Source: Sipunculus nudus
Lineage: Eukaryota > Annelida > Sipuncula > Golfingiida > Sipunculidae
Length of the DNA: 64,000 bases
NCBI GenBank assembly: GCA_026874595.1
Contig: CM049306.1
Coordinates: forward strand, 46,254,019 to 46,318,018
Direction: 5' to 3'
Shown here piece after piece: positions 55,615 to 64,000 of the stretch (the stretch's first letter is position 1; each line of letters begins with the position of its first letter). Below the pieces are notes generated by a model that was not told the DNA's origin, searched no databases, and saw only the letters and a program-made list of their open reading frames with translations. Made by a program: the position numbers and the translations under genes.

Positions 55615-55722
55615 GGATGGATAAATGTGTAAATGGAAAATGACAAAATAAAGGAAAAATAAGAAGTCGTCGTTAATTCTGGTTGAAAGTTGTTCGTCTA
55701 AGACAAGTACTGATACTAGTGG

Positions 55723-55727
<5 letters not shown>

Positions 55728-55767
<40 letters not shown>

Positions 55768-56185
55768 GAGAGAATGTCAAAGAAATAAACAAAAAGAACA
55801 ACATAAAGCAATAAAGAAAGATAGAACAAAAATAAAAGGAAAGAGAAAAGTGAGAGAAAGACAGACAGATAGACAGAAACAGACAAAGTACTAGAGCGAC
55901 CGACAGAAAGGAAAAGAGAAAGTAAGAGGGAAAGATGTAAGGGAAAAGTTCGAAAGAAAGAAAGAGATGGGGCATTTAAGATAAAGAAAGAAATAACAAA
56001 GAGAAAAATAAATAAACGAAAGAGTAAAAATGAAATAAAGATAAAAAAGAAACAGAGAGGAAAAGGGGAGAAAGAAAGGGAGAAAAGAAAGAAGGAAATA
56101 GAGGAATGAGAGAAGAATCAGTAAAAGAAAGGAAAAGGGAAAGACTGAGAGGAGACAGAGAAAGAAAAAAAAGGGGGGGGGGGGA
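55728..56185. repeat. Long purine-rich tract starting with (GA)n
   Basis: About 460 nt in which the plus strand is nearly all A and G, beginning with pure GA repeats and ending in a G-run. The minus-strand ORF at 55673-55975 rich in Ser/Leu/Phe is an artefact of it. Confidence 0.9.
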
Positions 56186-56511
56186 TAAAATATATAAATG
56201 TATTAAAAGGTAACGTTTATAACAACGAATACTGATTCTGAATTCATATCAAGTCCTGTTAATAAATGAACCATGTTAAGTATACAAACACAAATAATAA
56301 ACTGTATAACTGATGAATAAAGTGAGGAACTCATAAAATGCAGATTAAACAATGCTGTCCAGGAAATTATATTCCAGACCCCGTTTGTTAATGGGTCTGT
56401 CTGTCCAATCTTGGCAGGGCTATACTACCAGTGTCAAAACTAACTGTGTCAAAGAACAATTGACATACAATAACATGTATCAATCTTTGCTGTCATTCAT
56501 TCCATGGGCGG

Positions 56512-56513
<2 letters not shown>

Positions 56514-56543
<30 letters not shown>
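56514..56543. repeat. Poly-C run
   Basis: A 30-nt cytosine homopolymer about 230 bp upstream of the right-hand gene's start codon. Confidence 0.95.
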
Positions 56544-56600
56544 TTTGGTTCACGGTGTTTATTCCTGTCAAAACTTTCGGCAGTGTGGTTGATTTTCTCG

Positions 56601-56773
56601 CACCTGTATGGTTAATCAAACAGGCTAATTTGCATATTAGTCACAGTTGACTGCATTTAAAGCCTACTAAAGGCACGGAGTTTTGGAACATGCACAGTTG
56701 AGAGCTAAGTCAGCCGCTTATTCCTGAAGATTATACTGACAGTCTGTAAGGAATATACGCAGCATTACCAGAG
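56601..56773 (+). promoter_or_regulatory. 5' UTR and probable promoter of the Cys-rich protein gene
   Basis: Sequence immediately before the start at 56774. An in-frame TAA at 56747-56749 fixes this ATG as the first possible start in the frame. ATTTAAAG near 56656 is a weak TATA-like candidate. The transcription start is unknown. Confidence 0.4.
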
Positions 56774-56932
56774 ATGTTTCACAGTCAGTCTCCAGCCGGC
56801 CGTGGGCGCGGAGTTGACCGGCGGCGTTTCAGCTCAGCGCCTTCTCCCAGTTCTCCGGTACCACTGCCAAAGAGTGGAACAAGTTTTAGGAATATGGTGC
56901 CGCGAATTCCGTCAACTCCAATCTCTTCAGAG
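56774..56932 (+). CDS. Cys-rich protein exon 1 (residues 1-53)
   Basis: Starts MFHSQSPAGRGRG and ends PISSE before donor GAG|GTATGT. Open frame with an upstream in-frame stop. Arg/Gly and Ser/Pro rich, probably disordered. Confidence 0.85.
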
Positions 56933-59900
56933 GTATGTATTTGCCTCTGTTCTTGTGACAACGTTTAAGATTTGCATTTTCATAAATATTCAGGTACTGT
57001 ATATTAATACTTTTGTTCCCACGTTAAAACTGAATGGTAAGGCCAAAAAAAAATAAATAAATAAATAAAAGTAATGGTTCTCAGGCACCCCCGCATCAAA
57101 AATTGTTATTTTGATTTTCAATACTAGAAACTTACCAATTTTGGGCTCTAGCCGCTCGGATATTTCTGTCCACAAGATAAAATCATACAATTTTGAGATA
57201 ATTTCCTTTGTTATGTACTGCTTTAACTTGTTTAGCAAAATAAATCTGATAATATCATGTTATCCCTTATTTCCCTTTATCGAAATATACAAAATATAAA
57301 AAAAAGTCCACTGGCACTGATTTCTGAGAAAAAGTGCCTGAGAACCAAACCTTTTTTTTGGCCTAATTTCAAAAATTTTCAAAGCATGCATAATTTCAAT
57401 CTCATTATAGTTTATTCAGTCTGTAGTATGACAACTGTGAAATAAGCAAATATTGGCAATAAATGGATAAAATAGACCACTTCCATAGATAAGAAATTAC
57501 ATCTGAGAGACTTTCAAGTATACAAAGTATATAAAGTATAAGTATACAAAAATGTACTGAAAATTACTTAAAAGTATACAGGAAAGTGTCCCATATATAC
57601 TTTTGTGTACTATCAGAACACCTTTCTGTACTTTTCAGTTTACTTTTCATTGGAGTGCAATTTTTTTGTATACTTTTCTGTATTTACCAGTATATTTTCT
57701 GAATAATTCAGTAGGACATTAAAAGTTGGTAAATTACTTTGGTATTTTTTTTGTACTGATTTTCAAGACCCCTAGAACATAGAAAATGTAATTCAGACTC
57801 CAGCATCATTTCAGGACAATCAACATTTTCATGACATTTACAGTCAGGAGATTTTACACCAGTCTTTATCTTGATAATGGATAAGACTGAAATTGAAAGT
57901 TAATTGAGCTGTAACTATGGTGCTTCACCTGTCTCCTATTCAGCCATCTGTCTGACCATCTTCATCATTCATTTCACGTATGGCTTGATTTGAGATTGGT
58001 GGCCCATCTGGAATTATAGTCACAACCTTGCGAACTGACACAACATACTAAAAAAAAACACCAGTCAATCAAATGACATTCACTGCATTAATATAATTAG
58101 TAAACTTTATACCTGTAAAGGCAGTATCTCTAGCAAAAGATTCTAAATCATCGTCACTTGTTCATATCCCCACAAAGTGATATCATGTTTGAATTATTTT
58201 CAGTACATCTTGTTGAATAATGTTGGTTTCACATAAACCATCCTGCTGGTGTAAATTTTTGTAAATAATTATTGTCACCTCATTATTTACTTTACATTTG
58301 TTTCCTTCAGATATGGACTAACACAGCCTGTGATGAGCCGTTTCACCCAGGTGGATGGACACCCAAGGTGAGTCTCCAGAAATTAACAATTCTGATATTT
58401 AATCTTAGTATTCTTACTGTATAAAAATTTCATAAGATGTGCAGAACAAGGTCTTTTCAGGTTTTTTAAGGTACCAGTTTTAAGCTTTCAGTACCTTATT
58501 GGTCTGAAATTTGGCATGTACATACATCTTGGAGAGTTTTCTCTTAGACCAGACAGGTGGCACCACCTTCCTTCAGGTTTTCATAGCATAAATAAATGCC
58601 CTTTTCTCAGAAGTGATTTGCCATAATGGCCTGATTTGTGCATTTCCATAGGCATAGATCTTGGATACCTCTGTCTGTATTTCAAGACTGGTGGCGGCAT
58701 CTGCAATAGTTTTTGTGTGGTGTCCATACATACATTTGTTTTAGGTGAAAATTACACATATCTGAGGAATTGTTGTGTTGGTCTGAAATTTGGCATGTAC
58801 ATCCATTTTTGAGAGTTTCTCATCAACCAGATAGGTGGCGCCATCTACCTTATTTTAATAGTATAAATATGCCCTTATCTAAAAAATTATTCATCATTCA
58901 TCATGGTGAAAATATTGTTTGTAAAGTTGATAGATGGGAGAAACCTTGGTCACTTGCAAGTGTCAGTAAATGCTGACCTTCTTTTCTTAAATTTGGGGGG
59001 GGGGGTTAATTGTCTGGGGAACGTCTAGATCTAAACATTTTGATTAAAAAACCTAATGAATATGTCAGCTTGGAAAAAGTGTGTAGTCTTTTAGTATGTA
59101 TAAATAAATTTGGCAACCTGGTAAGGGTGGGTGGGGGAAGGTCATCATCAATTTTTAGCTCAGCTGACTGAAAGTCTTCGTCCATCGTCTTTCCGGCCGG
59201 CCGTTTGTCAGTTAACAGGGCACAAATCATAACTGCTGGATCTGGAATCTTTTAACTTGACATCCAGGGAGGTCAATGAAAAGTCTCCTTGGAAACCTGA
59301 AATTAGGTCTCTGTTACCCATATTCTCTCAGCTGTAAGGCTCATAAGTACCCCCAAGAATAAAAACTTGATACAAAAGCCCCAGTATCTGAATAACTAAT
59401 GTCTTGATAGCCATGGTTCTTTGGATATATATTGATCATGGATTATTTCATCAGTTCCTGCAGACTGGTGGCACTATCTGCATTTTTTTTTCAATTTTTA
59501 CACATTTTTTTTCTATTTATGAGACCTTCAGATGAAGTGGTCATCTTGTCAAAAAGCCCACTGTAACCCATTCCTAAGGACTTTTCACAAAATACATGAT
59601 TTTTTTGCACTCTGGCAGTCATTTTGCTCAACATTCCTTGAATTCAGCTGAGTTTAATGGCCCATGGGCCACTAGTAGTTTAGCTTGAACTAGCTTGGAC
59701 TTGTTCATTCTGATATTCTTACAACTCAAGCAGCTAAAAAATGTTTTAAGAGTACAAAGGCCTGCTGTGTATAATTTGTAGCCTTCTTGTACTACTTGAT
59801 AAAGGGCTTCCACCCTTATGGTATGAACTGTGCCAAGGGTCTTGTATTTATCATTTATACAATATATAGGTCGACAAACTTTTGTTCCCGAGGGCCACAT

Positions 59901-61831
59901 AATATGTGTGAGGTTTCAACAGAAATGTACTAAATATTACAGAAGGGGATCCAGGGGGAGGGTCGAGGGTTCTGACCCCCATTCAGCCACTGAAACCATT
60001 TTTATTTTGGGTTTTTTGCAACCTAGACCCCCCCCCCCCCCTTTCCTCGACCTTGGAACCTTTTTCACGCTCTGTCATAAGTTCTATGGGGTTTGACTCT
60101 CCCAGTTCATTAATCCTGGATCCGCCCCTAATATGCCCCTGGATCTTAAATTAGTAGGGACATTCATTAAACCTGCAATTTCTGTGGTCTGGCTCTGGTA
60201 CCAGTACGGCCACCGTAACAGAACAATCATGTTATTGTTTGGTGTTTGTGAGAATGTTTGTGGTCTTTGTGAATTGTATAAGTAACCTGGCAGGCAGCAT
60301 TTGGCTTGTGGCTTGTACTTTTAACACTCCTGATTTACACACTTAGTGGGTAGACTGGATATGATCCTTTGAGGTGTCACCATTGTTGACATCAAAGAAG
60401 AACCTTATCATTAAATGAACATAGCATCAATTTGACATAATATCAGTCAAGCATTTTTCATTTTTTAAAAGAAAAAAGAAGTTTTAAGGGACATAAAATT
60501 TCACTTATTGTAATATTTAAAATATAGGTTTGTGTTAGCTTATGTAATGTTCACAACAAAAATATTGATCATGCGACTTTTGCAATAAGCTGCAGTTTCC
60601 TCCACAGGCAAATGGTACATTGCATTTTTTCTGACGATATTCCTAGCCATAAGTGCACCATTTATGTTTAATTAGAGCTGAAATGGTTTTTTCACTTTCA
60701 CTGTATTTTTATTATATTTTTATATATTATTACCCTATATAATCAGCAAGCTTCAACAGCAAAAGAATGTTTTCCCTTCATGTCTAAGTCATAGGTGTGG
60801 TGAGTACAAATCAGGCACAAATCTGCATAAATCTGCATACAGGTTCCAGGTTCTGCATACAGGTTCCAGGTTCTGCATACAGGTTCAAGGTTCTGCATAC
60901 AGGTTCCAGATTCTGGTGAACCCTCCCTGTAAACCTCAGATTAGGTCACTGTCATTTACACTATAGTATGTCATAGTGATTCAAGTGAGCATCATGGCTA
61001 ATGGGCCACAAAACACCAGACAGAAGTTAAACAAAAGATTTTGTCCAGATCATAGATAACAAAAAATTATAAACGTACCAAGAGAATGGGGACCTGTTGG
61101 GTCCTATTGGAGAGGAAGTGTGTCCCAAGACCCAATAAGGTAGCAAACTGCCAAGACCCGCAAGGTAGTGAGGCCTGGTACTCTATACAGAACCATTATT
61201 TATGGAACCTAATGGGCCATGGTGAAGGTCAATATGGCAAGGTGGAGAGTGGTGTGAAGTTGTGCAACAGACCTACGATGTAATGCTGCCGGGAATTCAA
61301 TTGTGTGCAAGTGGAAGGACCCAATTGATGTGCATTAGTAAGTTAGGGCATCTGACTGATGCTGATAGCAAAACTGGCCCACTTTCATGGCCCCTTTTTA
61401 TGGGTTTTCTGGGACATACAGATAGGACAGTTTAATAGATTATAGAGATAGATAGATAGAAGAGGCACATGGTGAATGAACAGAGATTCATCTCAAACTT
61501 GACAAATAATAGGCATATTGTATGCAGGACATGATAAAGAGAGCATTCACTGAATATAAAAGTATTTGATTCATTTCAGAGTTTTGGGACCCCTCGATCA
61601 GAGAGCTGCAGTTGGGAATATTCTCCACAAAAAGAAGAGGAGTCCGGATCACCGGAAAAGTGTGATTTCTGTAATCGACCACTAAAGCATATTCTCTGCC
61701 GCTCATGTGGACACATGTTCAAGGGCCGAGTTCGGGCCAAGTGTGTGAAGCATCCTGAAATAATTCACCTAATGGACTGTGATGGCTGCCCCAACTGCAG
61801 GACCTTCCAGCTTATGGAACTCCAACAGTGA
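56774..61831 (+). CDS. Uncharacterised Cys-rich, probably zinc-binding protein (3 exons, 155 residues, complete)
   Basis: Exons 56774-56932 (53 codons), 58311-58367 (19 codons) and 61580-61831 (83 codons plus TGA) join in phase 0 with GT/AG borders. The N-terminus is basic and Ser/Pro-rich (AGRGRGVDRRRF, then SSAPSPSSPVPLP). Exon 2 gives WTNTACDEPFHPGGWTPK. The C-terminus carries CDFCNRPL, then CRSCGHMFKGRVRAKC, HPEIIHLMDCDGCPNC: four CxxC-type pairs or half-pairs plus a His, a likely zinc ribbon. From memory it resembles the uncharacterised CG13380-like family of invertebrates, but I could not verify this. No signal peptide or membrane segment is seen. No function is claimed. Confidence 0.88.
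56933..58310 (+). other. Intron 1 of the Cys-rich protein gene
   Basis: About 1.4 kb, with a MITE family A copy at 57040-57364. The remainder is AT-rich without recognisable features. Confidence 0.8.
57040..57364. mobile_element. MITE family A copy 2, reverse orientation to 6508-6852
   Basis: About 325 bp. It starts AGGCCAAAAAAAAATAAATA and ends AACCTTTTTTTTGGCCT, with GGTTCTCAGGCAC and its complement GTGCCTGAGAACC near each end. Internal sequence matches the first copy. Confidence 0.8.
58311..58367 (+). CDS. Cys-rich protein exon 2 (residues 54-72)
   Basis: 57 nt between acceptor TTTCCTTCAG and donor CCCAAG|GTGAGT. It encodes IWTNTACDEPFHPGGWTPK. Confidence 0.85.
58494..59480 (+). repeat. 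Degenerate repeats, two 279-bp-spaced copies plus two partial
   Basis: GGTCTGAAATTTGGCATGTA starts copies at 58501 and 58780, each followed by AGGTGGCACCACC or AGGTGGCGCCATCT. Partial copies give GGTGGCGGCATCTGC (58690) and GGTGGCACTATCTGC (59467). Confidence 0.7.
59943..60129. mobile_element. MITE family B, copy 2
   Basis: Left AGGGGATCCAGGGGG and right CCTGGATCCGCCCCT form inverted ends about 187 bp apart. Related to 35882-36122. Confidence 0.65.
60832..60916 (+). repeat. 20-bp tandem repeat, about 4.2 copies
   Basis: Unit TCTGCATACAGGTTCCAGGT, nearly identical copies starting at 60832, 60852, 60872 and 60892, preceded by a partial ATCTGCATAA. Confidence 0.95.
61580..61831 (+). CDS. Cys-rich protein exon 3, zinc-ribbon-like C-terminus (residues 73-155, stop TGA)
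   Basis: Acceptor TTCATTTCAG, 83 codons plus TGA at 61829-61831. It starts SFGTPRSESCSWEYSPQKEE, then the Cys-rich part CDFC, CRSCG, RAKCVKHPE and CDGCPNC, ending RTFQLMELQQ. The Cys pairs suggest one or two zinc sites. Confidence 0.9.
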   Translation, partial: SFGTPRSESCSWEYSPQKEEESGSPEKCDFCNRPLKHILCRSCGHMFKGRVRAKCVKHPEIIHLMDCDGCPNCRTFQLMELQQ

Positions 61832-64000
61832 CAGAGTCAAGGAGAATGGCATCTTTTGTATCATATGGTACCATACCTGGTGCGGAAACTTGTGCTTTGT
61901 TTATTTATTTATTTAATTTTGTAGATATAGTGTTATTTTAGTTAGTTATTTATTTATTTTTGTAGCTGTGGTTAATAAGAGCTCTCAAAATTCATTTTGT
62001 TTTGGATATTACATAGTTTATTTTTATGTTTTTTTAACTAGTTATAGATAGAATAATGGCACCAATTACTCTTGCAGTCACCCTTGCTCTTTTCCAGCAC
62101 CTGTGCCTGCATGTGTCTGGCTATGAAAATTAAGAATTTATTTCCATGGTGTAAATTTTATGCATTGATGTCAAATCATACCCTGCTATGCCTAATTCAG
62201 ACAGAAATGTTTCTGGGCTAGTTTAGATATCATTAGCCCAACAAATTCCTAGTTAAAGAAGTTTCTTCTTTAAAAAATTGAAATTTGAATCATTAGCAAC
62301 TTGGCATGATATCACTCGACCCCATCAGCATGATGTCTGTTTACAGTTTCTCAGGCAATTAATCATTTTCTCATATATTGTGTGGAATTCATTACACATT
62401 TGGCACAGAGATTATTCCCTCAGTAAATTAACAGAATACTTGTTCCTAATTGAGACATTTGTAAACCGACTACTTGGAAGTCTGCATGCAAACACAGCTG
62501 CTGGGACAGACTAGGCTTATAAGGTAAACATCCATCTGTCATGCTATTTTCATTGTATAAATCTTTTTTTTTCATTTAACCACTGCCCTCATATGTAGGC
62601 TTTACTGCATATTGCCACCAGAGAATTGGCACAGGACCAAAAGAGCTGGGTATTGTGGGTGGGACCAAGTGTGAAACCCAAAATTATCCACTCTCATTAG
62701 CTGTGACACTCTTGGGCTTGTGTCAACTCCCTGATTAGAGCACTGTGCTATGGAAGGCAGTGGTTAAGTGGATGGTTTCTAGAATGAATGTAGCATGACC
62801 ACTGAGTACCTGGATCCTGATAATCACGTTTGTTACATTTACAGCTGTTGTAAATAATTTTATGGGACAGTAGTAAATAATGATGTGTGTAAAATATACC
62901 CTCATCCCACCCAGTGATATACTGACTTGTTACAAGAGATAACAGATATCTGATCAATATATTAAACATGATTCTCACATGAACCGCTGATACCTGCATG
63001 TTAGGTTTATTTTGTTCTTTAAGCTCAGAAAGCAAATGTTGTCCCCTACAATTGTCAGGGAACCTTAGGGAGAATAAAGTCTCATTTTCAGAGTATGTGG
63101 TAACAGATATCCGAGTATTTTTTCAGTCCCCAGATTCCTGACCATAGTGGATTGCATCTAGAAACTATACAGATATATTTTTTAGTAATTACAAATGGTT
63201 ACTCCATCTAGGTGAGAAAAGACTGCACATGTCTCATTTTCTGAGTTTGGTGGTAATTACCAGCAAACAATCATTACTTATGTAAATACACCAAGACTTT
63301 GCAGATCAGCACCTGTTCTCAGTTTAATGGCATTTACTAGTATGTTGGGAAGACTGACATGTTTTCAACATAATACAGTTAGAATGCAGTAAAACTGAAA
63401 AATTTGGTCAGCTAAGCAATTTTCAAAATTTAAATCTTCATTTTCATCACATACAGTGCAGTAAATCTATTATACAAACAACTTATTGATACAGATCATT
63501 AAAGTATTTATTATTCAAATTAAAAATGTTGGTGAAAATATAAAGTTGGTGAGATCTTAATTAAAATAGTCTGATGTGATATTAAAGAGAAAGTATTTTT
63601 GATTTGCTAGCTTATATGATAGCTTAAACAAATTATCTGTAGCATATATGGAACAGATAATGCATAGGTTCTGAGAAGTACTTTTTTCTGGAAAATGTTT
63701 TGGTATTTTCAAGTTTTTGAGCCGTAATATTATAGTGTAACAATGTAAACAACCACAACCTTTGATTACAGTGTGCTGTAATAACATGTATAATGATAGA
63801 TGTGGTTACAAGGGTATCTGTACTAAAATCTTCAGTGGGTTTGTGAAATTTGTTAACCATGTATAGTAATTTGAGGTCATTGAGAGTGATATTTTTCTAT
63901 TTTTTTAACCTTATTTGTTACTTAATTCATAATAAAAAAGATAAAACTGTTGGTCTTTGCCATCTGAAACAAAATTGTTTATTCCTTGTTACTGCCCAAA
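61832..64000 (+). other. 3' UTR of the Cys-rich protein gene and downstream sequence
   Basis: Two clusters of overlapping ATTTA pentamers (61899-61918 and 61944-61963) follow the stop codon, as in AU-rich elements that destabilise mRNA. The first clear AATAAA is at 63073-63078, with another at 63931-63936; which one is used is unknown. No further gene was found to the window end. Confidence 0.6.

Larger units (their letters stand above)
34831..56600. other. Long intergenic region between two divergent genes, no supportable gene
   Basis: About 21.8 kb. ORFs are short, overlap (TA)n tracts or have no recognisable product, including the 134-codon one at 36835-37239. It contains MITE-like repeats, inverted repeats, many microsatellites, a polypurine tract and scattered CpG-richer islands near 40440-40580, 47560-47900 and 50880-51180. 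The islands are listed only as possible regulatory or noncoding-RNA sequence. Confidence 0.7.
58368..61579 (+). other. Intron 2 of the Cys-rich protein gene
   Basis: About 3.2 kb. It contains a degenerate GGTGGCGCC-type repeat (58494-59480), MITE family B copy 2 (59943-60129) and a 20-bp tandem repeat (60832-60916). Confidence 0.8.

Noticed and set aside
60832-60916. Regular repeat that might suggest a CRISPR array
   Set aside because: Units are directly adjacent with no spacers, in a eukaryotic intron; it is a minisatellite.

Overview
This window is eukaryotic nuclear DNA from an animal. It is AT-rich, has long introns with GT...AG boundaries, and carries dense (TA)n, (GA)n and poly-C/G tracts and several short non-autonomous transposons. 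The gene structures and repeat types suit a marine invertebrate, probably a lophotrochozoan such as a mollusc. That placement is inference and cannot be proved from the sequence. No bacterial-type features (operons, CRISPR, tRNA or rRNA genes) were found.

Two protein-coding genes can be supported, arranged head to head. The left half (1-34140, minus strand) is the 5' part of a CPEB2/3/4-class (orb2-type) cytoplasmic polyadenylation element-binding protein. Seven coding exons (33160-34140, 25735-25837, 24232-24270, 19106-19129, 14229-14408, 11712-11801, 2706-2824) join in frame to give 512 residues: a Q/N-rich low-complexity N-terminus, two small cassette exons of 39 and 24 nt, and the first RRM. 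RRM2 and the C-terminal zinc-binding domain lie beyond position 1. The 24-nt exon matches the vertebrate CPEB2-4 'B region' microexon in length, phase and position, and encodes a similar basic motif before a serine.

The right end (56774-61831, plus strand) holds a complete three-exon gene for a 155-residue protein with a Cys-rich, probably zinc-binding C-terminus and no known function. Its 3' UTR has clustered ATTTA motifs.

The 22.6 kb between the two start codons (34141-56773) has no supportable gene. It holds microsatellites, MITE-like elements, a large inverted-repeat element (52624-54441), a polypurine tract, and scattered GGTGGCGCC-type motifs that resemble a CTCF core. CPEB introns contain a 515-bp foldback element with 9-bp target duplications, a 414-bp hAT-type MITE with 8-bp duplications plus an older relative, a pogo-like MITE with TA duplications, a SINE candidate, and copies of dispersed repeats that also occur in the intergenic half.
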